64,000 nt of DNA from SIG603 sp964369415 (GCA_964369415.1 CAYJFP010000010.1:1-64000), one strand, 5' to 3'; shown: positions 17,531 to 26,973, counted from the stretch's first letter. A program made the numbers and translations. Notes: generated from the sequence alone by a model not told the origin.

Positions 17531-17554
17531 ATTCCGTTTTCTTATTCAATAAAA

Positions 17555-18673
17555 TTATTTGCGATTAAAAATAGACATAATATCTGTAAATGTATCATCG
17601 TCTGCGCCTGTTTGTACATTCGCTGGTGTATCTGTGTTCATTGAATTTAGAAGATCATCGTCTCCATTATCCATGAAACTAACAGCCTTAACCGCAGGAA
17701 CAAATTCGCCGTTCATGCCTGGGAAGCCTGTTGCGATAACAGTTACTATCATTTCGTCTTCCATAGTATCATCAAAAGCAGCACCCCAAATGATATTAGC
17801 ATCTTCGCTAGCTCTTTCTGTGATAAGTTGTGAAGCTGTATCGATTTCGTCAAGAGCAATGTCAGGAGAAGATTTAATGTTGATGATAACACCTCTTGCG
17901 CCTGAAATAGCTGTTTCGAGAAGTGGGCTTGAAATAGCTTGCATAGCGGCTTGCTCTGCTTTATCCTTGCCGTTTGCATGGCCAACGCCCATATGTGCAT
18001 AACCTGCATTTTGCATAACAGATTTAACATCTTCAAAGTCAAGGTTAACGATACCAGGTAACTGGATAAGGTCAGAAATACTTTGAACGCCTTGTCTTAA
18101 AACATCATCGGCAATTTGGAATGCATTTGCAAGTGTAATTCTTTGCTCACTTACTAATTTAAGTCTTTCATTTGGTATAACAACTAATGAATCCACATGC
18201 TCTCTTAAAGCAGCAATTCCCGCTTCAGCTTGTTCCATTCTTCTTTTGCCTTCAAAAGCAAAAGGTTTTGTAACTATACCAACTGTAAGAGCACCCATGT
18301 CTCTTGCGATACTAGCAATAATTGGTGCAGCACCTGTACCGGTTCCACCGCCCATACCAGCAGTTACAAAGACCATATCAGCTCCTTTAAGAGCAGCTGT
18401 TATTGTATCTCTGCTTTCTTCTGCGGATTTAGCTCCGACTTCAGGTTTTGAGCCGGCTCCTCTACCGCCTGTATTTTTTTCGCCAAGTTGAATTTTAACA
18501 TTAGCTTTAGCTCTTGAAAGAGCTTGCTTATCTGTATTCATACACAATAAGTCAACATATTGAACTCCAGCTTCAGATATACGGTTAATTGCGTTACCGC
18601 CGCCGCCACCTACGCCTACTACTTTAATTGACTGTGGTGCCTCGTCCATTAGATTATCGATTTCGAAAGGCAT
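17555..18673 (-). CDS. ftsZ: Cell division protein FtsZ
   Basis: A 372-aa tubulin-like GTPase forming the Z-ring. Seen: N-terminal VGVGGGGGNAINR, MNTDKQAL, the GTP-binding loop GGGTGTG (residues 108-114), and the T7 loop NLDFEDVKSVM. After a short acidic linker the C-terminus is DIMSIFNRK, which differs from the common DIPxFLRRR-type tail used by FtsA and SepF. AAGGAGGAATATGA precedes the ATG. Separate transcript from ftsQ is likely: 166 bp gap with a candidate promoter at 18758-18786. Confidence 0.97.
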   Translation of the reverse strand: MPFEIDNLMDEAPQSIKVVGVGGGGGNAINRISEAGVQYVDLLCMNTDKQALSRAKANVKIQLGEKNTGGRGAGSKPEVGAKSAEESRDTITAALKGADMVFVTAGMGGGTGTGAAPIIASIARDMGALTVGIVTKPFAFEGKRRMEQAEAGIAALREHVDSLVVIPNERLKLVSEQRITLANAFQIADDVLRQGVQSISDLIQLPGIVNLDFEDVKSVMQNAGYAHMGVGHANGKDKAEQAAMQAISSPLLETAISGARGVIINIKSSPDIALDEIDTASQLITERASEDANIIWGAAFDDTMEDEMIVTVIATGFPGMNGEFVPAVKAVSFMDNGDDDLLNSMNTDTPANVQTGADDDTFTDIMSIFNRK

Positions 18674-18757
18674 TATTCATATTCCTCCTTGATATTTTAA
18701 TTCCTAAATAATAATTTTTAGAATGATTTTTTACATACTATTTTACCTATACAATAT

Positions 18758-18786
18758 AATTTAACACTTTTTAAAGAAAAATTCAA
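18758..18786 (-). promoter_or_regulatory. Candidate ftsZ promoter
   Basis: On the - strand TTGAAT (18781-18786), 17-bp spacer, TAAATT (18758-18763). Confidence 0.5.
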
Positions 18787-18840
18787 GGCTTAATAGCAAA
18801 AAAAACGCTAAAATAATAATTTTTTTACATTTTCCGTGGT

Positions 18841-19722
18841 TTAGACGTCAGGAATATCGTTCCCTCTGTCACTTTCTGGTATTTGAGAGCTTTCTTCTCC
18901 CTCACTAGGAACCGTGTCAGTTTCATAATTTTGTGTTTGATTTGTAGAATCAAGTGTCAAGTAAACCTTATTTGCATCTCTTGAAAACGACAAATCAAGT
19001 ACTCCTGTTTCAGTTTCACCCAAGGCTCCTTCATCTATTATTCTATAGCCAGATCTAATTTTATTTCCTAAATCAAGGCTATTTCCAAGCTCTAGTGTAA
19101 CCCTGTCTTCATAAATCATTTCTATATCATATATATCGTCAATATACATTGCGGTTATACCGCTCTCTTCTCTACTTAAAAACGCCGTGGTTATATCTGT
19201 AAAAACTGTTTGAATTTCGGCATCGGTAAATCTTAAAAAACCATCGACATCTTCTATCGCTCCACCCCTTACAAGAATCGTGCCCGGCACATATTCTTCG
19301 CTAAGCCTTAATAGTTTTCCACCTTTACTGGCTACCGCGTAACTGCTTAAATACTCTACGCAAAAGTACTCCGTGGCTTCAATCACAGAGAACCTTAAAG
19401 AGCTCGGTAAATCTTTTTCAATTTCAATGCTTTCTATATAAGGAAAAGCCTTGAAAATTTGATTTTCAATTTTTTCGGTATCCACCATTAAAATGTTGTC
19501 TCCAAGATTCACCCCCGACGCTCCGACTATCTCCTCTGGGGTATAATAATTCGTAGTATTTATTACAAATCCATCCACTCTAAAAACAAAAACAAAAAAT
19601 ACTATGGCAATAATAACGCTAACAGCAGATATCAATACAAAATATGTAATTGCCATCTTATTCTTTTTTCTTCTCTTTTTTCCATCATCGGTAAGTGTTT
19701 TTAACTCACTTATATCAGACAT
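18841..19722 (-). CDS. ftsQ: Cell division protein FtsQ/DivIB
   Basis: A 293-aa bitopic division protein. Seen: short basic cytoplasmic tail (DDGKKRRKKNK), one membrane helix (residues about 23-45), then a POTRA domain starting VDGFVINTTNYYTPEEIV and the beta domain with ATEYFCVEYL, VASKGGKLL. The C-terminal 30 residues are acidic and low-complexity. It lies 18 bp after murA, in the usual place. Confidence 0.9.
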   Translation of the reverse strand: MSDISELKTLTDDGKKRRKKNKMAITYFVLISAVSVIIAIVFFVFVFRVDGFVINTTNYYTPEEIVGASGVNLGDNILMVDTEKIENQIFKAFPYIESIEIEKDLPSSLRFSVIEATEYFCVEYLSSYAVASKGGKLLRLSEEYVPGTILVRGGAIEDVDGFLRFTDAEIQTVFTDITTAFLSREESGITAMYIDDIYDIEMIYEDRVTLELGNSLDLGNKIRSGYRIIDEGALGETETGVLDLSFSRDANKVYLTLDSTNQTQNYETDTVPSEGEESSQIPESDRGNDIPDV

Positions 19723-19740
19723 AAAAGATTCAGTTCCTTT

Positions 19741-21000
19741 TCAATCTAAATTTCTATATATTGAAGCACCTAATGAAGAAAGTGCCCCTTCAATGTTTTC
19801 ATATCCTCTATCTATAAAGGACAATCCTCGTATTTCACTTGTTCCTATTGCGTTAAGAGCCGCGACAATAAGCGCCGCACCTCCTCTAAGCTCCCTTGCT
19901 TCAAGCACAGTACCCTCTAGTCTATCTATGCCTTCCACCACTGCTACTCTTCCCTCTATTCTGATTTTGGCGCCCATTCTTACAAGCTCTCCAGCATGCT
20001 TATATCTGCTGTCAAAAATATTTTCGACAAACACGCTCGTTCCGCTTGACGCCGATGCCACCGCCATTAACGGCGCTTGTGCATCTGTTGGAAATCCAGG
20101 ATACGGCATTGTCCTTATAATCCCTAAAGACTTAAGCCTTTTTGGTGCCTTAATGTAAATGCTGTTATCCTGTCTTATAGTTTTACATCCTGCTTCTTCA
20201 AATATTTGGCACATGTTTTCCATGCCCTGTATCGGACATTTTTTAAGCAGTATTTCTCCACCAGTCACCGCTGCTGCCGCCATATAAGTAGCAGCTACAA
20301 TTCTGTCTCCCATTACGGTGTATTCACACCCTGTAAGTTCTGAAACACCATCAATAATCACAGTGCTTTCACCATATCCGCTAATTCTTGCACCACAGCG
20401 GTTTAAAAACTTTGCCAAATCGACAATTTCAGGCTCTCTTGCCGCATTTTCAATGGTAGTTGTACCAGATGCTAAAACCGAAGCTAATATTATATTTTCA
20501 GTAGCGCCAACACTTGGAAATGACAGATGTATGTATTCTCCTTTAATTCCTTTTAAAGCTGTGCAATATAAAGTGCCGTGATTTTCTTCAATCTTTACTC
20601 CCATTTTTCTAAGAGCCTTTAAGTGAAGGTCAATCGGCCTTTCACCGAGCTCACATCCACCTGGAAATGACATGACCGCCTCTTTGCACCTTCCAAGTAT
20701 TGCGCCTAAAAACACAATAGAAGAACGCATTTCACGCATAAGCTTAGTCGGTATCTCACACATGCAAACATTTCCGCTGTTTACTATGAGTGTCGAACCT
20801 TCTCTTTTGCACTTGCAGTCGAGCTTTTCAAGTATCTCTACCGCCGCTTCTACATCGCTAAGTCTTGGACAGTTATGCAGAACCGTTTCCCCTTTACAAA
20901 GCACACATGCCGCAATTAAAGGCAAGGCGCTGTTCTTTGCGCCGTGTACATCTATTTTCCCTCTTAATTCACGGCCTCCACTAATCGTAATATGTGACAT
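19741..21000 (-). CDS. murA: UDP-N-acetylglucosamine 1-carboxyvinyltransferase
   Basis: A 419-aa enzyme for the first committed step of peptidoglycan synthesis. Seen: KNSALPLIAA at the N-terminus with catalytic-site lysine K22, MRSSIVFLGA, and PGGCELGERP with the PEP-binding cysteine C116 (the residue alkylated by fosfomycin), plus FPTDAQAPLMA near the active site. The AAGGGG Shine-Dalgarno lies inside a stem-loop (21007-21050). It follows murG after a 147-bp gap. Confidence 0.96.
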   Translation of the reverse strand: MSHITISGGRELRGKIDVHGAKNSALPLIAACVLCKGETVLHNCPRLSDVEAAVEILEKLDCKCKREGSTLIVNSGNVCMCEIPTKLMREMRSSIVFLGAILGRCKEAVMSFPGGCELGERPIDLHLKALRKMGVKIEENHGTLYCTALKGIKGEYIHLSFPSVGATENIILASVLASGTTTIENAAREPEIVDLAKFLNRCGARISGYGESTVIIDGVSELTGCEYTVMGDRIVAATYMAAAAVTGGEILLKKCPIQGMENMCQIFEEAGCKTIRQDNSIYIKAPKRLKSLGIIRTMPYPGFPTDAQAPLMAVASASSGTSVFVENIFDSRYKHAGELVRMGAKIRIEGRVAVVEGIDRLEGTVLEARELRGGAALIVAALNAIGTSEIRGLSFIDRGYENIEGALSSLGASIYRNLD

Positions 21001-21006
21001 TATAAC

Positions 21007-21050
21007 ACCCCTTATGTCTTACATAATAACTATAATATGTTATAAGGGGT
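21007..21050 (-). promoter_or_regulatory. Stem-loop sequestering the murA Shine-Dalgarno
   Basis: On the - strand ACCCCTTAT (21042-21050) can pair perfectly with ATAAGGGGT (21007-21015); the AAGGGG ribosome-binding site of murA is in the 3' arm, 6 nt before ATG. The 26-nt loop is AT-rich. No T-run follows, so it is not a terminator. Confidence 0.5.
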
Positions 21051-21147
21051 ATTTGGTGATTTTTTGCCAAATATGTATAAAATCAAATATACAATACATG
21101 ATTTTAACATAGAATTATGAATAATTAAATAACAAATTTGTAATAAA

Positions 21148-22257
21148 TCATTTTTTTGATTTTGCTGCTTTAATTATAATATTGTATATTTTTTCATTTA
21201 CATCTTCAATATACATTTTTTTTGCGTTTTCTCCCATTTTTTGCACTTTTGATTCAGATTCAAGTATCGAGTCGAGCTTACTTTCAAGAATCTCACTTGT
21301 TAAGTTCTTTTCTTCAATTATTTCTGCCGCACCTGCATTTACAAGCGACATCGCATTATGAAACTGATGATTTTCTGCAACATTTGGAGATGGAATTAAA
21401 ATCGAAGCCTTTCCTCTAGCCTCAATCTCTGTAACCGTAATCGCTCCTGCCCTGCTTATAACGACATCCGCCGCCGCCAGACAATCTGCCATGTTTACAT
21501 ACTCTTTTACAAGCACGCTTTTATTTTTCATTTTAGATATCGCTTGAAGCTCGTCGCTAATCTTGCCGTATCCCGCACTGTGTATGTGCTGATATCTTCC
21601 GTCTTTTAAACTTCTTTTCAGTATAGGAATTAAAGCTGCATTCACTTTTTCAGCACCAAGGCTTCCACCAACTGAAAGAATTAGCGGGCGCTCGTCAAAA
21701 CCCATTTCTCTTCTTACTTCTTCTGACGAAGCCTTTAAAATTTCCTCACGAATCGGATTGCCCGTTACCTCTATCTTAACTTCTTCTGAAAAATATTTTT
21801 TTGCATCTGCACTTGCAAGCATTAAGGTATGAACTTTTTTTGCAAGCATTTTTGTCGTTACTCCTGGAAAAGCGTTCGACTCGTGTATCACACATGGAAT
21901 CCCTAATTTACATGCTTCACGAATTACAGGGCCACTTACATATCCGCCTGTTCCTACACATACATCCGGATTGAATTCTTTAATAATATTTTTAGCCTGT
22001 GCCGATGCTGTAAACATCCTGACTATGGTTTTAACATTTTTAACTGCATTTTTTGCAGATATTTTTCTTTGAAAACCTGATATTCTAATACATTTAATAT
22101 CGTAACCAGCAGGTGGAATAAGTTTTTCTTCCATTCCGCCTTTATTTCCAACAAAAAGTATCTCTGCACTTGGATGAAGCGACTTTAAGTATCCCGCAGC
22201 CGCAAGAGCCGGATTTATATGTCCCGCTGTTCCACCACCTGTGAATAACATTCTCAT
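21148..22257 (-). CDS. murG: UDP-GlcNAc:lipid I N-acetylglucosaminyltransferase
   Basis: A 369-aa GT28 enzyme making lipid II at the inner membrane face. Seen: glycine-rich GGTAGHINPAL loop (residues 7-17), GTGGYVSGP second loop, HESNAFPG, LSVGGSLGAEKVN and the UDP-sugar site SRAGAITVTE with ENHQ. AAGGAGG precedes the ATG. Lies 21 bp after ftsW. Confidence 0.96.
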   Translation of the reverse strand: MRMLFTGGGTAGHINPALAAAGYLKSLHPSAEILFVGNKGGMEEKLIPPAGYDIKCIRISGFQRKISAKNAVKNVKTIVRMFTASAQAKNIIKEFNPDVCVGTGGYVSGPVIREACKLGIPCVIHESNAFPGVTTKMLAKKVHTLMLASADAKKYFSEEVKIEVTGNPIREEILKASSEEVRREMGFDERPLILSVGGSLGAEKVNAALIPILKRSLKDGRYQHIHSAGYGKISDELQAISKMKNKSVLVKEYVNMADCLAAADVVISRAGAITVTEIEARGKASILIPSPNVAENHQFHNAMSLVNAGAAEIIEEKNLTSEILESKLDSILESESKVQKMGENAKKMYIEDVNEKIYNIIIKAAKSKK

Positions 22258-22278
22258 AAATATAAACCTCCTTGACTG

Positions 22279-23484
22279 TTACACTTTTTCCATGTATGCT
22301 CCCCTTGAAACCGAAAGTAATACTCCCATTTCACCCAGCAGCATCAAAAGAGACGTTCCACCGTCACTGAAAAACGGCAAGCTAATTCCTGTATTTGGAA
22401 ACGCATTTGTAACAACGCAAATATTAAATATCGCCTGTATTCCTACAGTAAAAGTCATTCCCATTCCAAGAAGCATTCCGAATTTATCCTTTGCATTCAT
22501 CGAAATTACAACACCTCTCCAAATCAGCGCCGCAAACAACAATATAATAAACATCGCTCCGACAAACCCTAATTCTTCACACACTATTGCAAAGATAAAG
22601 TCGTTTCTAGCTTCTGGCAAGTACATATATTTCTGAGTTGACTGTCCAAGACCTACTCCTAGTAGTTCTCCCGAGCCTATTGCGTACAAAGACTGCACTG
22701 TTTGATATGTGTCCACTCCTTCAGGAGGATTAAACGGGTCTATCCAACCTTGAACCCTTGTAAGTGTATAGGCAAATGCATCTGAAAAGAAAATCAAGTA
22801 AATCAGCACCAAAATAACAGGTATACCTGCCATGACAAAGTATCTAACCCTTATTCCGCCTACAAACATTACAACTAGAGAAATACACAAAATAATAATC
22901 GTAGCAGAAATATGCCTTTCAGCCGCTACTAATCCCGCAACTAAAATCGCTACTCCAAAACTTGGCAAAACTACTTTTTTAAGATTATCGCTATCTATTC
23001 TGGATTTTGACAAAATTGTCGCAAGCATAACAACTAGAGTGAACTTTGCAATTTCAGATGGCTGAAAACTAACAGGTCCTAGGACAATCCATCTAGTCGC
23101 TTCACCACGGCTTGCAGAAAGCGCCGGAACTAAAACTAACAGTAGAAGCAATATACTTACTGCAAAAATAATTTTGCTAAATCTTTTGTATTGATGATAG
23201 TCAACTGTCGAAATAATCAGCATTGCTATAATTCCAACCACGGCAAAAACCGCTTGGTCTCTTATATATGCATAGCTATCTCCTGTTGAATAATATGCAG
23301 ATGCATAACTCGTGGAAAACAGCATGACAAGGCCTATTCCAACTAAGCTTATTACAATTATCAAAAGTGGCAAATCAAGTCCGACACCAAGTGTAAATAG
23401 ATTAAATCTACCTCTTCCTTTATCTCCATTTTTTAATAAAGTTTTTTTATAGTTTAAACTCTTCGCATTTTCTTGTGTAGCCAT
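22279..23484 (-). CDS. ftsW: SEDS-family peptidoglycan polymerase FtsW
   Basis: A 401-aa polytopic protein with about ten membrane helices. Seen: LVLGPVSFQPSEIAK (SEDS signature), WIDPFNPPEG, YAIGSGELLGVGLGQS with the following NDFIFAIVCEELGF, which contains the conserved acidic residue needed for glycan polymerisation, and ISLPFFSDGGTS near the end. Context between mraY and murG supports FtsW rather than RodA or SpoVE. Confidence 0.93.
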   Translation of the reverse strand: MATQENAKSLNYKKTLLKNGDKGRGRFNLFTLGVGLDLPLLIIVISLVGIGLVMLFSTSYASAYYSTGDSYAYIRDQAVFAVVGIIAMLIISTVDYHQYKRFSKIIFAVSILLLLLVLVPALSASRGEATRWIVLGPVSFQPSEIAKFTLVVMLATILSKSRIDSDNLKKVVLPSFGVAILVAGLVAAERHISATIIILCISLVVMFVGGIRVRYFVMAGIPVILVLIYLIFFSDAFAYTLTRVQGWIDPFNPPEGVDTYQTVQSLYAIGSGELLGVGLGQSTQKYMYLPEARNDFIFAIVCEELGFVGAMFIILLFAALIWRGVVISMNAKDKFGMLLGMGMTFTVGIQAIFNICVVTNAFPNTGISLPFFSDGGTSLLMLLGEMGVLLSVSRGAYMEKV

Positions 23485-23500
23485 CGCTACCTCCTAAAAA

Positions 23501-24499
23501 TTATGATAACAAAAGTGATACCACGGCGGCAGCTCCACCAATAGCCGTAATTATTCCAAAAATCATACAAATTTTCATCTCACTCCAACCCTTCATCTCA
23601 AAGTGATGATGAATCGGTGCCATTTTAAAGAGCCTTTTGCCCTTAGTTATTTTAAAATAGCTAACTTGTAGTATTACAGAAGCCATCTCTACTATATACA
23701 TTATTCCCACAGGAAGCAATAATATTGGCATGTTAAGCGAAAACGCTGCTGCACACACGGCTCCTCCTAGAAAAAGTGAGCCTGTATCGCCCATAAATAC
23801 TTTTGCTGGGTTAAAATTCCAGACCAAAAATCCAAGACATGCCGCTGCAAGCGCTGTCGATAGAATCGTGCTTCCCATATAATTAAGAATAAATGAACAC
23901 GCCATAAATGTAAGCGATACAACAAAGGTAATTGTAGAGCATAGGCCATCTATTCCATCTGCAAAGTTAACCGCATTTACCATTCCGACTATTATAAGTG
24001 CTGAAAAAACATAGTAGAAAAACCCTAAATCAATGAGACCTATAAAAGGAATATATGTTTCGCTTGTTCCGCCAGCTAGATACACCGAAAACAAGTATCC
24101 ACCGGCAATAGCAAACTGCAAAATAAGCTTTTGAGCCTCAGTAAGACCTAAATTTCTCTTCTTTTTAATCCCTATATAATCATCTACAAAGCCAATCAAG
24201 CCATATATGAACGCCATAACCAATCCCGCAATTATTCTGGTGTTCATCAAAAGTGTCTCTTCGCCTAAAAAAGATATACTCATTGGCAATACAGCCGAAA
24301 CAGCTATTATAATTCCAACAATGAACATAACTCCACCCATTGTCGGTGTTCCTTGTTTCCCCTTATGCCACGATGGCCCTACTTCTCTTATAGTTTGGCC
24401 AAAATTTAGTTTTCTTAAAACAGGAATTATAAATATTCCTGAAACCGCCGTGAAAACAAAGGCAATTATCGCAGTGAGCGAAATTAATAAACTTTCCAT
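23501..24499 (-). CDS. mraY: Phospho-N-acetylmuramoyl-pentapeptide transferase
   Basis: A 332-aa membrane enzyme that makes lipid I on undecaprenyl phosphate. Seen: GTPTMGGVMF, DDYIG (Asp-Asp motif), NAVNFADGIDGL, FMGDTGSLFLGG and MAPIHHHFE (HHH motif), with about ten membrane helices. It follows pbpB; 47 bp gap. Confidence 0.96.
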   Translation of the reverse strand: MESLLISLTAIIAFVFTAVSGIFIIPVLRKLNFGQTIREVGPSWHKGKQGTPTMGGVMFIVGIIIAVSAVLPMSISFLGEETLLMNTRIIAGLVMAFIYGLIGFVDDYIGIKKKRNLGLTEAQKLILQFAIAGGYLFSVYLAGGTSETYIPFIGLIDLGFFYYVFSALIIVGMVNAVNFADGIDGLCSTITFVVSLTFMACSFILNYMGSTILSTALAAACLGFLVWNFNPAKVFMGDTGSLFLGGAVCAAAFSLNMPILLLPVGIMYIVEMASVILQVSYFKITKGKRLFKMAPIHHHFEMKGWSEMKICMIFGIITAIGGAAAVVSLLLS

Positions 24500-24546
24500 A
24501 ATACTACCTTCCTGAATTATTAATATCTTTTTACTTAAATTATTCT

Positions 24547-26778
24547 TTATTCCATATTACTATAATCTGAAACTGAAACTGTAATTACACTTCCAGGTCT
24601 TACCAACTCTCCAGCAGATATGCTTTGATACTGTGCTCTTAAATCTCCACTTCCACTGCTTCCGCTAATAATTATTTGAAGCCCTGCATTATTTGCAATA
24701 TATCTGCAACTATCTACGCTTTCACCTGTAAAATCAGGCACCTCAACCATATGATTATCACTTACAATGCTTTGATTTGAAATAATAACCTTTCCGCCTT
24801 CTGGAATTATACTTCCCGAGAAAGGTATTTGCATATTTACTATATCACTATCGCCCGATCCACCATATACTTCCCATGTAAGTCCTGCATTTGAAATAGC
24901 ACTCTTCGCCTCACTAATTGTCATTCCCATGACATTTGGTGTATCCTTTACATACTGATCATACTCGACATCGCCAAACTCTTGACTTACTTCTAAATAA
25001 GGAAGAATCTCACTCATAATTCCAGAAAAAACAGGTCCCGCCTGACGTCCGCCAGAAGCTGGACTTTCTGTCTCATCAAAAAATACCAAAAGTGCATACT
25101 GCGGATCATCTACAGGCGCAAATCCTGCATAAGAAGCGATGTATTCTAAATCTTGTGTTCTATCTTGATTCCATTTATCAATTTTTTCTGAAGTACCTGT
25201 TTTTCCTGCAATTTCGTATCCGATTACTGCACCTGTAGTACCAGAGCCATCTGTTACATTTTCTTCTAGATATTCTCCTACTTTAGCAGCTGTTTCTTCT
25301 GAAATAACCTGTCTTTTATATTCAGTATCTGCACTTTGTACAACAGTTCCGTCTGAATCTATTATTTTATCAACAACATGAGGCTGAACAACATATCCAC
25401 CATTTGCCACAGCAGCCACAGCTGTTATCATTTGGATAGGTGTAACACTAAAGTTTTGTCCAAACGACTCAGTTGCAAGCTCAACCGGTCCTAACTCTTC
25501 TGCTTCATAATAAATACTTCCCGCTTCACCTGGTAAATCTATACCTGTAGTGCTTGTAAAACCAAAAGCATCAAAATAGTCAAAGAACGTCCCAGCCCCC
25601 ATATGTGCAGAAGCTTGCATAAAATACGGGTTACAAGAATAAGTTATCCCCTCTCTTACGGTAACTTCTCCGTGCCCTGGAGATCCTACCCAACACGCTA
25701 TAGGGTCAACTCCTGTCGAAGGAACGTGTGATCCTGTACAGATATAGGTCGTATTCTCAGTTACAGTTCCACTGTCTAAAAGGGCAGAGGCGGTTACCAT
25801 TTTAAAAACCGAACCTGGATAATAAGTATCACTTACTGCCTTATTTCTCCACTGTTGATATAACGCAGTATTGTAAGCTTCATTCTGCTCATCTTCAGGA
25901 AGTAAATTAATTTCTTGTACCACTTCTTCATTCGCAAGGGTAAAAGGGTCGTTTAAATCGAATTGGTCACCTGTTGCAAGTGCTTTTATAGCACCTGTAT
26001 TTACATCCATAACTATGGCAGTGGCGCCATTTTTTGCTCCGTTTTCTTCTATTCCTTCAAGTAAATATTTTTCACATATACTTTGTATAGTTTCATCTAT
26101 AGTAAGGACTAAATCATATCCGTCTTGTTCTTCAACAAGCTGTTCGTACTGCACCGGCATTTCTCCACCAGCTGCATTTCTTAATGTCACCATCTGTCCT
26201 TCAGTTCCTGATAATTCGTCTTCGTACTGAAGCTCTATTCCCGCAAGACCATTATTGTCCGTTCCTGTAAATCCTATTACAGAAGAGGCCACTGTTTCAT
26301 ATGGATAATACCTTTTATAGTCGCTAACTAGCCTTATTCCCGTGCTAATATCATATTCATCCATAAAGGCTAACACTTCATTTTTTATGTCGTCTTCGAT
26401 TTTTCTTTTGATATATGTAAAATAATTACTCTCATTGGTCTTATCGAGCACATACGTTTCTTCTAAATCCAATATTTTTGACAATTCACTTGCGATAATA
26501 GCTTTATCTTCTTCTTTTATAAGAAGCGGCTCAAGCGCTACCGTCCATACAGAAGCACTTTGAGCTAAGACTTTTCCTGTAGAATCATATATTGTCCCTC
26601 TTTCAGGAGTTAGTGTAGTGGAAACAAGGCTTTGATTCGTAACCCTCATGCTCATTTCCTGACCCCTTACAAGTTGCCAGTTAATGAGATATCCGACAGC
26701 ATATAACATCAATGCCATCGCAAACATAAATACTATTACCATTCTTTTTTTGGTATTTTGCTTTTTAGCTTTAGGCAT
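24547..26778 (-). CDS. pbpB: Class B penicillin-binding protein with two PASTA domains (PBP2B/SpoVD/FtsI type)
   Basis: A 743-aa division transpeptidase. Seen: one membrane helix (about residues 12-35), a dimerisation domain from TTLTPERGTIYD, transpeptidase motifs SVFK (catalytic serine), SCN and KTGTSE, then two PASTA domains (from about residue 615) starting PNVMGMTISEAK and VPDFTGESVDSC. ATG at 26778 has AAAGGACG; an in-frame TTG six codons earlier lacks room for a ribosome site. It is separated from ftsL by 240 bp carrying its own perfect promoter (26889-26917) and a structured leader (26803-26878). PASTA domains are found both in SpoVD and in PBP2x-like FtsI, so vegetative versus spore role is open. 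Confidence 0.94.
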   Translation of the reverse strand: MPKAKKQNTKKRMVIVFMFAMALMLYAVGYLINWQLVRGQEMSMRVTNQSLVSTTLTPERGTIYDSTGKVLAQSASVWTVALEPLLIKEEDKAIIASELSKILDLEETYVLDKTNESNYFTYIKRKIEDDIKNEVLAFMDEYDISTGIRLVSDYKRYYPYETVASSVIGFTGTDNNGLAGIELQYEDELSGTEGQMVTLRNAAGGEMPVQYEQLVEEQDGYDLVLTIDETIQSICEKYLLEGIEENGAKNGATAIVMDVNTGAIKALATGDQFDLNDPFTLANEEVVQEINLLPEDEQNEAYNTALYQQWRNKAVSDTYYPGSVFKMVTASALLDSGTVTENTTYICTGSHVPSTGVDPIACWVGSPGHGEVTVREGITYSCNPYFMQASAHMGAGTFFDYFDAFGFTSTTGIDLPGEAGSIYYEAEELGPVELATESFGQNFSVTPIQMITAVAAVANGGYVVQPHVVDKIIDSDGTVVQSADTEYKRQVISEETAAKVGEYLEENVTDGSGTTGAVIGYEIAGKTGTSEKIDKWNQDRTQDLEYIASYAGFAPVDDPQYALLVFFDETESPASGGRQAGPVFSGIMSEILPYLEVSQEFGDVEYDQYVKDTPNVMGMTISEAKSAISNAGLTWEVYGGSGDSDIVNMQIPFSGSIIPEGGKVIISNQSIVSDNHMVEVPDFTGESVDSCRYIANNAGLQIIISGSSGSGDLRAQYQSISAGELVRPGSVITVSVSDYSNME

Positions 26779-26802
26779 AAGTATTCGTCCTTTCAAAAAA
26801 AA

Positions 26803-26878
26803 TGCAGGGGCAACTTTGGTCTCTAAACATTTTTTAGAACAACCAAAGACACCTGTGTTATACAGGCGCTCCCCTACA
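26803..26878 (-). promoter_or_regulatory. Structured leader (three-way junction plus T8) before pbpB
   Basis: Read on the - strand: outer stem TGTAGGGG (26871-26878) with CCCCTGCA (26803-26810); inside it a hairpin CCTGT/ACAGG (26862-26866, 26852-26856) and a longer hairpin CTTTGGT/ACCAAAG (26842-26848, 26814-26820) continuing into TCTAAA/TTTAGA. Eight T follow at once, then the pbpB ribosome site. The predicted transcript start (about 26882) is at its 5' edge. It could be an attenuator or a mobile MITE-like repeat. Confidence 0.55.
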
Positions 26879-26888
26879 TAACTGTTAT

Positions 26889-26917
26889 ATTATAAATATA
26901 CAAAGCGCAGGTGTCAA
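26889..26917 (-). promoter_or_regulatory. pbpB promoter (perfect consensus)
   Basis: On the - strand TTGACA (26912-26917), 17-bp spacer, TATAAT (26889-26894). Confidence 0.88.
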
Positions 26918-26922
26918 CAAAC

Positions 26923-26973
26923 AATATGTAATAAGTTTGTGAATAATGCCAATTTTCATTCTTATTACATATT
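26923..26973. repeat. 13-bp perfect inverted repeat upstream of pbpB promoter
   Basis: AATATGTAATAAG (26923-26935) and CTTATTACATATT (26961-26973), 25-nt loop, ending 6 bp upstream of the pbpB -35. Operator or AT-rich terminator for the mraZ-ftsL transcript. Confidence 0.6.

Noticed and set aside
26684..26881. + strand 65-codon frame across the pbpB leader
   Set aside because: It overlaps the pbpB start and a perfect promoter on the other strand, and has no ribosome site.
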